This document shows positions 11,076 through 21,555 of a stretch of DNA of 64,000 nucleotides, piece after piece (the stretch's first letter is position 1; every line of letters starts with the position of its first letter). The notes under the pieces were generated by a model. It had not been told where the DNA came from. It saw nothing but the letters and a program-made list of their open reading frames with translations, and searched no databases. A program made the position numbers and the translations under genes. Source of the DNA: Gnetum montanum (taxonomy: Eukaryota; Streptophyta; Gnetopsida; Gnetales; Gnetaceae); assembly GCA_015680685.1 (NCBI GenBank), contig MNCI01007716.1:13896-77895 (forward strand), given 5' to 3'.

Positions 11076-12059
11076 GCACCATATCCTTCCCAAATCTTTT
11101 TAGGAAGCCCTAGTCAAACATGCAAGAGGCGTGAACTCAACCCACAACAACAAATTCAAAAACTCCAAAGACCCACCTTTGAATCTCATGCTATCCCAAC
11201 TTTATAAAGCAAGCTCATAAGTCCAAAACATGTTGTGAATTTGCCGAGAGCATTATTAACAGTGTAGAAGCAGAGTTGAACTCCAAAAATAGTCTAACTC
11301 CAAAAAGAGTTGAAAAAGAGTTGAACTTGCCGAGAGCATGATTAGATTAGAAGAAAGAAAGGAAATAAAATATAGGCAATCACCTATTCTTTGTTGGGAT
11401 GTTAATTTAGAAAATGATGATGTTCCAATAGTTGATGATAGAGAAAGTTATTCTACTGACTTAGTTAAGACTTAGTTAATGTTCTTGGAGCAATGAATCT
11501 TAATATTGATGATTCAATCCTTGATGAAGATGATTGCCATGCAAATGATATTAATGACATAGAACAAAATGAAGCAGGTTTTACAAATTTACTCTTTAGA
11601 GTAGAGCTACAAATTTACTTTTTAGAGTAGAGCAAGGAGAAAATATAGATTAAAATTAGAATTTGAACAATGTGACAATTTCTAAGCTTTGGCAAGAAAC
11701 TCTTTATCATAGATATATATGATAATGCTAAAATATTTTATAATACACATGAGACTCAATACTTAATGTTTCATTGCAATTTTTTATGCAATTTTTAAGT
11801 ATTAACAATATTTTGAATTTACATTGTACTTGTTCTATATTTTACAACGTTTTTTATATGAGATATGAGATTTAATTTTTTAAAAAAATTAATATATTTA
11901 AATTTTCTCTATCACGTCCCCGGCTAAGAACCCGTCCCCACTTTTTTTTGAGGCACACGTACCCAACACGTTCAGAATCACGAATCCTCGATTCCCTCGC
12001 TTCCACGAATCGGATTCTCGCTTCCACGAATCGGATTCTTTTGATGCATAGGAGAATAG

Positions 12060-12590
12060 TCATGAATACTGAGAAGGGTTTATCATACTAAGATTAACAC
12101 CACCAGCTCCAAGTTTGAGAGATGCAGGAGGCACTGTCAATTGAGCCTTTGAAAAGGAGCAGCAGCCAATCCTGTCTTGCCCTTGAGGCAGAACCAAGTG
12201 GCTGAGTCTAGGCTTCTCGCTGTCTGAGCTCGCATACATGGTCTGGGTGTGCTTTGCTGATACTGACGCTGAAGAATAAGCAAAAGTAGATGAACCACTG
12301 GGAAGGGCAATCGACAGGGTGCAGTCCACAGAAGTTGAGGTGTCAGAGTTTCCATGAAAGCAAGAACTGTCAATGTCATCAAGACATCTCAGGAGGTCAA
12401 GTTTCCTCAAATCAGGAAGAGGAGGAGAAGCAGACGGAGCCTCATAATCATGAGGAGTGTCACAGCGCTTGTTGCAGCTGTTAAGGCTCAAGAATGCCAT
12501 AACAAAAAAAAGACAAGAGGGAATCCAAGGCACTCCTGAACCTAAACATAGCGCATGTTGCTCAGTCCATTTACACAAGAAATGACCCAA
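12060..12590 (-). pseudogene. Small ORF with GATA/HAN-like motif, adjoining the hAT-like insertion
   Basis: The 176-codon open frame on the minus strand probably starts at an internal Met (MAFLSLNSC, about 12503). It is rich in Ser/Pro/Leu and contains 'STSVDCTLSIALPSGSS', which resembles the VDCTLSLGTPSTR motif in the N-terminal half of plant HANABA TARANU-type GATA factors. No GATA zinc finger follows. The frame stops at 12060-12062, overlapping the edge of the 8-bp transposon duplication, so the 3' part may be lost or in another exon. Codon content is GC-richer than the surrounding retrotransposons. It could instead be an unrelated low-complexity plant protein; the GATA link rests on one short motif. 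Confidence 0.3.
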
Positions 12591-12671
12591 AGAAAATGGT
12601 CAAACACCCAAAAAACAAAAAGACAAGGGGAAATCCAAGGCACTCCTGAACCTAAAACTAATGCCTGTTGC
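12505..12671. repeat. Tandem duplication, unit about 109 bp
   Basis: 'GACAAGAGGGAATCCAAGGC' (about 12511) recurs as 'GACAAGGGGAAATCCAAGGC' (about 12620), each followed by ACTCCTGAACCTAAA. This is a diverged local duplication upstream of the GATA-like ORF. Confidence 0.6.
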
Positions 12672-13949
12672 AAAGCATTTTTTTCATTTCTTCCCTGCTC
12701 CGACCTGAGCCCTTGCCCTCGTGTGTGCGCGCGCTGGAAAAGCCCAACACAAACAGAGAGGGATCCTACGTTTGTTGTGTATTTGGAGGAGGAGGAGGAG
12801 GAGGGCAAGGGCACAATATACAAACAATATACGTTTGTTGTGTAGTCGTTCCAGACTAATTTCTGCCGCCACGCCTTCCTGGATCACATATTAAATTGAG
12901 AGATAATAATGCAATTTAGTCGTATTGTGATTCTTGATGCAATATTTTCGGAGTTCCATCATTGCCGAGGACTGATCCTTGACATTGATACGGGTACTGT
13001 CCGATACCTAGGGAGAAACGTACAATGCTGCAGTAAATCTTTACGACAGCGTTACATAGTTTCAAATGTCAAGACGGAGGACCGTTTCTGCATATCTTTT
13101 TTTATCTGCCATATCATTATCCGTATCTACTATATCTTTTTGTTCTGGCTAACACACCTATTATTTCCAAAGTTTCATACAACAGGGCATATCATGAAAA
13201 ATACACCATAAAAGTAACTCCAAGCACTATGGAAAGTAAAAGATAAAAGAAACCATCTGTATGCATTTATCACATTACATAACAGTTTCTATGCAAATTT
13301 AAGTGATAATTAATGAATAGTATTGCCTCTCCTTATGGTAAATTAAAGGAAAGATTATCAATTTCTCTCACATTGATCATATTAGAAAATAACAAACTGA
13401 AAATAAAAATGTGAAATCAGTACAAACTCTAAAATCCACTTCCATTTAAGGATTGTATTATGGTCCTTGAATTGCATGAGAAAATAAAAAAAATTTAAGT
13501 TAAAGAGGAAAAAAAAAAACTAAAAGGGAGAGAGAGTAACAAAATAATTTTGTATTTTTACAAAGAAATCTTATTCTACTTTCATTTATGCTTTACCTTA
13601 TTAAGTATAGTTTTAGTATAAGTTAAATAATCTTGTTTGTCTTGCAAGAATTCAAAATATCTTTTATTCTACAAATTTGTTTCTTATAACTCTCTTACAA
13701 AGGTTTCAAGAGAGTGTTGCTATTTCATTTTCCTCTTCCTCATCTCCTTCTTGACATCTTAAATTAAAGGCCCAATTCAATTAATTTTGGAATTCTATTA
13801 ACATAATAAAATAAATAATAATAGAGATTGATCATCATATTTTATTATGTTTGTGTAAACCCAAAGGATTTGTCAGGTAAATGAATTTATTCAAATTACA
13901 TTAGTAGCAATAAATCATGAATATAGTAGATATGTTCAATATACATGCA
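12672..13949. other. AT-rich intergenic stretch
   Basis: Contains a (GGA)n run at about 12783-12803 bracketed by two TACGTTTGTTGTGTA copies (about 12768 and 12830), a 100-codon plus frame (12909-13211) that I do not recognise, and A-rich tracts near 13500. I see no TE boundary. Confidence 0.3.
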
Positions 13950-14779
13950 ACTTGAACATATCTTCTATATGATTCTCCTCTATAACTAACACTAGTACCT
14001 TAAATAGCTCATACAAAATTGCCTTGAGATTTGCCATTTTGTTCTAAAAAAGTTTGTTCCACAACATTTAATAATATATGTTGCTCATCTTCTACCACTT
14101 GCATTAAATAAAGTTGACATATTCTATCTTCATGCTACTCATTGTTCCATTTTTTTGTTTCAACTTAGAGATGATGTGATCCTATTCTTACTCTGCTAAT
14201 TAGTGCTCTCATGGATATCAGAATTGTTGCATGTAGATCTTCCATTTCATCATGTCTACTATATAATATTTTGCCAATAAAATTGAAGTTTTTTTGTATT
14301 TATACCTCATTTTTCTATATTTTTAAAACTCTATTTGTAACAAGTTTGCAAACTTATTCTCCATTTATTCTATCAATATTATTGATACCTCATTTTTGTA
14401 GCCACAATCCTTCATGGAACTACCTATGTTGCTAAGATTTTTATATGATCTCTTTTAAGATCTTATTGCTATGTTTATTTTTCAAATAAAATGTTAAGAA
14501 GTGATATATTACTTCAGCTTCCAATGGCAACAAATTAGCTTCTAATAAAAGTATTGCATATGGAACTGAAGTTTTCACCTTGACTTCATTTAACAAGAAA
14601 TATTATAAAAGTTTATGAAAAATTTTCCAAAATTTTTGATCAAGGCCTAGGTCTAACACCACACATTTGTAATATCACTTTTTGTTCCACAAATTAGTAC
14701 TTTTGTTTTTTCAACATTCACCATCATTTTTGTACATTCACAAGATTTTTGTAGTTGATGCAATATTGCTTTTAACCTT
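13950..14779 (-). pseudogene. LINE (RTE/L1-like) ORF2, part downstream of the RT active site
   Basis: On the minus strand the sequence just left of element C reads 'VNVEKTKVLICG' (about 14690-14730). This matches the VN..KTK.+.F segment that follows the FADD box in non-LTR reverse transcriptases. Further left a segment around 14510-14600 reads like the 'TSVPYAILLLEANLLPLEAEV' region seen in C-terminal parts of RTE-like ORFs. It continues directly from the RT portion at 30653-31421 once element C is removed. The left boundary is approximate; no poly(A) tail or target duplication could be fixed. Confidence 0.55.
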
Positions 14780-15126
14780 TGATCAATCGTCATCAATGGG
14801 CTATGTTGACGGGATGGGCATGCATCAACGCATCCTCATCGATGCATCCCCATTGACATGGCCCCACAGATGCATGATCTAATGCATTGATGTATATCCA
14901 TTAACATGGCATTTGAGTCTCCCTATATAAATGTATGCACCCACCGCATTTATGACATCGATTAGTCAATAGCTTAGGAAAGTTTTTGTAGTTTGTTTCC
15001 GTGATAGTTAGAATATTTCCTAAGTGCTTGCAGTAAGAGTTAAGAACTTCTTGAAATACCTTGCAGCATTTTAAAATAGTTTAATGTTTGCTTAAATGAA
15101 CTTTACTACTCATGCAATTTACTTCC
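14780..15126 (+). repeat. 5' LTR of element C, U3-R part
   Basis: Starts TGATCAATCGTCATCAATGG, homologous to the 3' LTR start at 30102. U3 carries GATGCATC palindromes (14841-14848 and neighbours), then a TATA box CTATATAAATG near 14924. Ends at the CTTCC target site (15122-15126) of the 3188-bp insertion and resumes at 18320. Confidence 0.85.
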
Positions 15127-15189
15127 TGTTGGCATATTTGTTCATTATATAGATCAAACAATTTTTTTTTGTAAGAGGAAGAATAGGTA

Positions 15190-15770
15190 CTAGTTCTATG
15201 TTGCAAAAGCTTGTGCAAATTATATTTGATAAAGCAGCAAACGGTGGTTTCAAGACAAACATGGGCAGGCTATCTTTATTGAAAATATTAGATATGAGTG
15301 ATTCAAGTGTGACTGAAATCCCCAGTGCTAATGTTAAGAATCTTACAGTTTTGCAATCATTAAATGTTACGCAATGCATAGAATTGGAAAGTTTGCCGCC
15401 AGAAATGAGCATGCTTGTTTCTTTGAGAATAATGGTTATCTTACAGTTTTGCAATCATTAAATGTTAAGCAATGCATAGAATTGGAAAGTTTGCCGCCAG
15501 AAATGAGCATGCTTGTTTCTTTGAGAATAATGGTTATCATAGTTCGAGAGGCTTCCATTCCTCAGAAAATCAAACATGAGTTCCTGTCATGATTTAATCC
15601 AATTACCAAGGTCTTTTTCTAAAATAAAAAAAAAAAGCTTAATTATGAATGATTGCTGTAAACTGGAAAGACATTACAGAGAACCTGTCGAAGATGTGCA
15701 GGTGATTAAAGTGGACCTGATTGCCCCAGTTTATCGCATCAACATTTTTTCCTGTTCTATGCAATAGATT
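15190..15770 (+). pseudogene. NBS-LRR resistance-gene LRR fragment
   Basis: Leucine-rich repeats of the plant intracellular immune-receptor type. The first frame (15198-15461) gives repeats 'LSLLKILDMSDSSVTEIP', 'LTVLQSLNVTQCIELESLP' and 'EMSMLVSLRIM'. A 98-bp tandem duplication shifts the frame, and the second frame (15374-15592) repeats the same units. 15576-15767 continues with 'CHDLIQLPRSFSKI' and 'LIMNDCCKLE'. The spacing L-x2-L-x-L-x2-C-x2-L-x2-LP matches TIR-NBS-LRR proteins. No NB-ARC or TIR domain is present, so this is a fragment, apparently carried inside the mobile insertion. Confidence 0.65.
15342..15539 (+). repeat. 98-bp tandem duplication within the LRR fragment
   Basis: Two near-identical 98-bp units ('CTTACAGTTTTGCAATCATT' start, about 15342 and 15440). 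98 is not a multiple of three, so the duplication shifts the reading frame. Confidence 0.8.
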
Positions 15771-15779
15771 GTAGCATAA

Positions 15780-17380
15780 AAGTCAGGGATGGACTTGAGA
15801 AATTTGAAGCAATGCACAGGTGCTGCTGGGCCAAAGAAGGACTAGCATTAGCCAACAGCTCTGGTGGAATTAGGAAGTAGATGAACTTCATCACTAGAAA
15901 CAACTAGTAAAAGATTGAAGGGACAAAGGCATTAAAACCATGACCTACTGTAACCCTTGCTTGGTATTGATGGATGAGAAGAAAATCACTAAAAGGAAAC
16001 TTCTTTGAGGAAGCTTTAAATCATGGATACTTGGTACAAAATAAAGCCAGTTCACTCATAATTTCAAACGCAACTTTCGATGTGGTAATGTTGGATCTCA
16101 CAAATCCCTCTGCTTGTAGTTGATTTAACGGGATCTTGTACAAAATGGTAGAAATAGGGGTAAAAGGCTGGATGGCTCACTTTGGGGAAAGACTTTCATG
16201 AGATTCCTATGTTTACTCAAGTGAAAATGCAATTTTTGCCCATAACAAGTATTTGGAGCAGAGGGAGAAAATGGCCCAACGAATAAGAAAGATCTAGTTT
16301 TCTTAATGATAGCTGGTTTTTGAAACAGTCCAAGATAGTCCACATCATTTTGGGAGGGTGATTAGATGATCGGCTGGTAGAGAAATGATGGAATCAAGAG
16401 CTCAATTGTGGGTCTGCTGAACAGTGGCCTTTTAGGATATGCTGAATCACAGTGACGTTGGAGGGTACTGTACAATTGATCTCCCGATGTCCCCATACAA
16501 GAGAATTGAAGAATTATTAATGAGATGGACACAGTTGAACTCATTCACAAAAAAATTTCCGCATACATGAGAGGAGCGATCACGAATCCACACAAGGCAT
16601 TTGTAAAGCAACATATGGAGGAGTCAAGAAATTAATAAGGAAAAAAGAAAAAGAAAAGGGGAATCACTGCCTCTGGAAACTCAACTGTGGATGATATTCA
16701 CAATTTCAGCTACTACTGACAAATCAGCGGGAGGAGAAAATTCATCCGAATGGTAGATGATACAAGGAAAATAGCAAAACAAATAAAAAATTAGATAAAT
16801 ATTTCAAACATACTAACTAGAAACCCTTGGTCGTTAACATCGGCACTAACCGCACACGCCCTACACCAGCCAAGCAAAAGGTGCAGCAGTAGCTGTTGCA
16901 ACAGAAATAAGCGGAATCCGACGGACAAAAACCCTTCATCGACATTATCACCATCCAGACCAGCTATAAGATATTTGGCTAGTTAATCTATGTATATGTA
17001 TATATAAAGAATAGGGGAAAATTTATCATTAAGAAAAAGGAGATCATTGGGTAGGACACTTGCCAACTATGGCTTGAATTTCTCTAATAACTTCCTATAG
17101 AGGTTATAACTTCTTATGGTGGTTATGAGTAAATTCCTTGGATATTTGTAATTCAACTTAATCTCGTATAATGATTGTAACTACTCAGAAGTCAATATAA
17201 AAAAGCTTCAAGGGTAGAATTGGAGAAGGAGGGATTTTTTTGGGAGGAACTTGGAAGAATTATTGAACATTACTCGTAAAGAATGTTTTAATCCTATGAG
17301 TTCTTTTCTTCTCATTTTATCTTAGTTGTTTAGCTAATGGTTTAGATAGTATTATGTTTGACATTTAGTTTTGGGATTTT
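15780..17380. other. Unidentified sequence inside the insertion
   Basis: Minus-strand frames at 16125-16343 and 16362-16544 are open but unrecognised. Around 16830-16960 the text is GC-richer. 17000-17290 resembles a promoter (ATATAAAAAAGC near 17198). Nothing can be named. Confidence 0.25.
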
Positions 17381-17389
17381 TGACTTCTC

Positions 17390-17790
17390 TTATAGCTCTA
17401 TTTTTGCGCAATTCTAGACTTCTATTTGATTGCCATATGAGAGCTTATGTTATCTTTGAAAAGAGTCTTGAGAAATTTAATTGTAATGTCTTTATGAAGT
17501 TGCCTGTTCGAGTCTAGAGGCTATAGAAAATCTTTGATATTTTGAGCTGACTTGAAATAGCATCAATTTTTAAAGTCTTTTTCTTGGTGTTTCAATCTTA
17601 AAATTATTAAATCATTTCTAATAGCTCTATTATTTGCAATTCTTGACAACTATTTAACTAGCCAAATAATAGCTTGTATTTTGTTGTTTACAAAGCATTT
17701 TGGTAGTTTAATAAGAGTGTCTTTTATAAAATTGCTTGTTAAGCTTAGAAGGTTTGGATAATTTTTGATATTTTAGATTGAATTGGAATA
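17390..17790. repeat. Diverged tandem repeat, period about 235 bp
   Basis: 'ATAGCTCTATTTTTGCGCAATTCTAGAC' text at 17393 recurs diverged at 17630, with matching later blocks ('GTCTTTATGAAGTTGC' and 'GTCTTTTATAAAATTGC'; 'TTGATATTTTGAGCTGA' and 'TTGATATTTTAGATTGA'). Confidence 0.5.
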
Positions 17791-18319
17791 GATTTATTGC
17801 AAAGTGTTTCCTCATGTTCAATCTATCTCGCTCAAATGTTTGAGATTTCACATAAATTTACTTTCTTTTCTTCTTTCTTTTAAATACATTGAATTTCACT
17901 CTATTTTTAGTTTTCTTGTGGATCTTTCTCTCTCGGGAAAATTAGGAGCAGATTTCTATAGAATTGTGCTTAAGCATTTTGGTGAAATTTTATTTGTTTC
18001 AAGAAACATAGTATTTAATGACTTACAGTATTCAAAAAGGTTAGCTAAATTTTTTTTATAAATAGCCAGATACAGTTTCATGCACAAAACCAGTTTTATG
18101 CACAAACTCAATTATTTCAACATTCATCATTACAAACACACATTCACACTTAGTTCGCTTTATTACCACTGAGTTTGTTTGGAGCTATCTAGGCCTTGGT
18201 GTTCCCAGAGACCAGCAATCACCTAAACTTAGGTTTGACAAAATACCTTCACTTCCCATGATCTTAGTCATGAGACTGAAGGAAAAAGTTGGTGGTCCCA
18301 AATAGTCACCAAAACTTCC

Positions 18320-18778
18320 ATGTCCTTAGTTAATTAAATGCGATTAATAAATACACATAAGTATGACCACCTCGAGCATAATGTTAATAATTAGTAATCC
18401 TAGTAGTGCTAGTGCTTGGTAACTTGACAACATTGTAACATGTTCAGGATGTGTACAATAGGTGGGACCAAATAATTGTGTTAGGAAACAACTTAAGGAA
18501 TTAGATAGTTATTAGATTAATTAATACTTAATTACTTTTTTTTACACTTAGGCTAAAATAGATTAAAATACAAAATTATACAAATCATGTGCCTTGGTTA
18601 CACTTAACCATATGCTTGTACTTACATAAGTGGAACCAAGAAGACAACAATCATGTCTTTAGGTTCACTACCTAGATGATGTGCATTTAGAAAACTAAAG
18701 TCTACGGAATTCAATCAGATTGCTAGTGGATGCTTATGATTCATATGGTTGGGCATAGGGTATACTTACCACTCATCA
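18320..18778 (+). repeat. 5' LTR of element C, U5 part
   Basis: Resumes C's LTR after the CTTCC duplication. Contains 'AGTATGACCACCTCGAGCA' (18361) and ends CATCA directly before the PBS, as in all family members. Confidence 0.85.
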
Positions 18779-18779
18779 T

Positions 18780-18797
18780 TGGTGTCGTTGCCAAGGA
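18780..18797 (+). other. Primer-binding site of element C
   Basis: TGGTGTCGTTGCCAAGGA, a decayed tRNA-Asp PBS one base after the LTR end. Confidence 0.75.
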
Positions 18798-18900
18798 CTT
18801 TAGTTAGCTACGTGCCCTACCTAGGAAGTTAGTGAAATCATTCAATGATGTTGTAACAAATAAAAATAACACAGGCACACTATTTTTCCTAAGAACTAAC

Positions 18901-21555
18901 ATGGCTTCTTCTCATAGGAAAGACTCTCCACTACTATTTGTGGGTAATTCTAATCAATAAAGATAGGAAGGCCACAAGATGCATGTGCCTTAGTAGTTTA
19001 AGATGGTCTACACTCATCCAAATGAATATACTCTAGACTTCACCTTCATCCTACATCAAGATGAGTAGCTACGGTGGAGGGACATGGAAGGCAACATCAT
19101 GTTGCCTCTTGACTGATCTGTTTCTATAATGTTGTTGAACAATCTTATTAGGATAGGCATTGTAGGAGTCAATTTAGAGTATGAAGTGTAAGATTATGCC
19201 TATCAGGATTATCATCTCACAAAGGTAAAGAAAAAGAAAGATTGGCAAATGGAAGCCTGATATGACGCAAAATAGGTAAATGGGGCCATACCCACTTGTT
19301 ACTGCAAACACACAAAGAAGGTGAGGACTTCTTTTCAGGGAGCCCTCATTACATTGATTCTTCTCCACTCTTTGATGAGGAGACCCTTAACTAGCATTTG
19401 TAGTCCACTATGAATAATCCTAGTTCAAGGAATAATGGATCACATGATTAGAGGGCCTTGAAAAGAGGCAACCAGGGTAGGAATGTGGACAATTACCAAG
19501 AAAAAGACAAACATGGTGAGTGAGATAGGGACAAAAGAATGGAAGTAGTAGGCATCACTCTAGTGTTGGTTCTTCTTCCTCTTTTCCTTCTTCATCCTCA
19601 TCGTCTTCCTCCTACAGCTTTGATCAAAGTTGTAGAGGCAACAAAAATCATGATGGAGGTGAACAACAGGATAGGGATGATTGTAGATCCCACCATAATG
19701 ATAATGACCATGGGCATGAGTAGTGGGGAGTGATCATTAGAGAGAAAGAAGGGATAGCAGGACTCATCATAGGCATCAAGGCCATGATTGGGATCATTGA
19801 GACTACTATGACTATGGAAAATCCCTATTGGCAACTAGAAACATGTTGAATGCTGTAGAGGTTGTAAGGATCCTGACTAGGAATGTGAAAGATAGCTGAA
19901 TCAAATGGTTAGCTATGAGTAATATTCCTAAGTTCAAAGGAGGATATAATTTATATTTGCAAAATCATCTATAAGCCTTTCACAATGCCTATGCCTTACA
20001 TAATGTGGAGAATAAATGACAAAACTGTTTCCCTGGACACTGATCAAGGATGTTGAAAGTTGGTATTGGTTCTTGGAACCTATATTAATTTGAAGGTGGA
20101 GTATGATGTTTGAACTGTTCAATGACAAGTACTAGATGTACTCTTGAGTGTCCAACTTAAGATGGCAAATTCAAGGATGGAAGCAAGATACACAAGAGTC
20201 CTTGCATGCAGCCATGGGTAGGTACTACTCTTTCTTGCACTGATGCTTAGGCCATGGCTATTCTTAAAGGGAACAACTATGCCATATCATAGATGGGCTT
20301 TGAATTGAAATAAGGAGAACCCTTGGGATCTATGTCGAAGGAAGGCTATCTGAGCTAAGGGTCCATCAAATCCAAAGGCTCATTGAGCAAGTGGAAAAAA
20401 AGAAGGTGAGTTGAAAAAGAAAGAAAGTGTAGAAGAGTATAATAAGGGCCCCTCCCTCTACAAGAGGGAGGTCTATTTTTGTGACAATGAGGAGGAGGCA
20501 TCACTTGATGAAGTAGTGCAATGAAAAGCCTTTTTGATCCAAAAATTTGTCTCTAAAATATTAGCTAAGGTTGATAAAATATGGGACTCCTTGGACTTAA
20601 AATTTCAAGCTGCTTTGAGAATTGCAAAGGAGAAAAAAGATCAAGGAGGTAGTGGATGTGACAGAAGGAAGAAAAAGGAAGCTAAATGTGACCATTATAT
20701 GGCTAACGGTAAAGCTATAGTAGTTGAGGAGGTTGTAGATTTTGAGTCAAATGATGATGGGTGTAATATATGCTAATATGAACATCCTAATGGATGTTGC
20801 CCTATTGTGTCATACTTATAAGAATATGGGGTGTATGCTTCAAATTCTAGACTAGCAAAATAGCAAGCACCCAGGAGGGTTCCTTATCCACAAGGTAGTT
20901 ATCGATAGTAGTTCCACCACCAAAATTACTATTTAAGTGGAGCACCACTGCAACCTCATGAGCAATATCAATAGTGACAACATCCATAGTCATGGGGGAT
21001 GCCACCTCCAAGGTAGCAATACTCTTACCACCAGCTAGATCCTTACAGGTATTATGTTTAGCAACCTATCTCTCCATGTGACTCTTCCAGTCATGCTTCC
21101 TTCCAACACTACTACTATCCTCCTGAATATTACATAGTAGCATCTCCAAGGGGGTAGTCCCAATTTTCTTATTTTTGTCCTCATCCTTCCACTTCTAAAC
21201 CTCCATTCTCAACTCCTTTGCCACCTACTCCATCTATGCAAGGAGAAATAATAGCCTAGTTATAACAACGAAATGCCACAAGGGCAGTGAACTTACAGTT
21301 GGCTCTTGAGCTGAGTGGTTTTGATATTAAGCCTCAAAAAACACCATTATTTAGAACCAATAGTCAAACAAAGCCCTCATAGATACATGCCACTACTAAT
21401 CCTCCTTCTTCTACCTCATTTGAAGTGTCTCTTGAGAACCGTTCAAACCAAAATGCTCCAAAATTGCACATTGTAATGTTGAGCCATGCAGTTACTAATT
21501 GGATTAAGGTTGGCCATCTTCTCAAGAAGAGATCTAATCCTAAGAGTCCCCTCAT
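18901..21555 (+). pseudogene. gag: gag of element C
   Basis: Structural polyprotein. It starts at ATGGCTTCTTCTCATAGG, the same start context as F (32452) and nearly that of D (35005). N-terminal region: 'YTLDFTFI', 'LRWRDMEGN'. The middle has a Gly-turned helix region with 'YAQGQLSKL'-type homology (about 20320). Then comes the 'KVDKIWDSLDLKFQ' helix (20567-20610), a basic tract, and the remnant of the C-X2-C-X3-H-X3-C knuckle (CNIC, stop, YEHPNGC; 20761-20796). A Pro/Gln/Tyr-rich tail ends near 21250. Numerous stops, many from CAG or CAA codons, show decay. Confidence 0.75.

Larger units (their letters stand above)
9716..12051. mobile_element. hAT-like DNA transposon (2336 bp, non-autonomous or decayed)
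   Basis: The element has 7-bp perfect terminal inverted repeats CTATGCA...TGCATAG, flanked by a perfect 8-bp direct repeat GAGAATAG (9708-9715 and 12052-12059). An 8-bp duplication is the hAT hallmark. Both ends hold subterminal CGAAT/ATTCG motifs (9727-9775; 11970-12040), including a tandem 'CTTCCACGAATCGGATTC' (about 12000-12040), typical transposase-binding arrays. The terminal bases do not fit the usual hAT consensus well, so assignment rests mainly on the 8-bp duplication. The interior has no recognisable transposase. A short frame around 11340-11470 could be a C-terminal remnant but is unproven. The N at 11020 marks an assembly join. Confidence 0.75.
15127..18314. mobile_element. 3188-bp insertion carrying an NBS-LRR fragment
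   Basis: Flanked by perfect CTTCC repeats (15122-15126 and 18315-18319). Joining the flanks restores text that aligns with the LTR of element F ('ATTACTTCGAATGT'), which proves an insertion. The ends are imperfect inverted repeats TGTTGG...CCAAAA, resembling degraded LTR-type TG...CA ends. It contains an LRR fragment (15190-15770), unidentified text (15780-17000) and a diverged tandem repeat (17390-17790). No gag, pol or transposase was seen, so a non-autonomous LTR-derived element with captured gene sequence is the best guess; other types are possible. Confidence 0.65.

Noticed and set aside
14211-14435. A hydrophobic plus-strand ORF as a membrane protein
   Set aside because: The opposite strand reads as the C-terminal part of a LINE ORF2, and the plus frame is AT-rich shadow.
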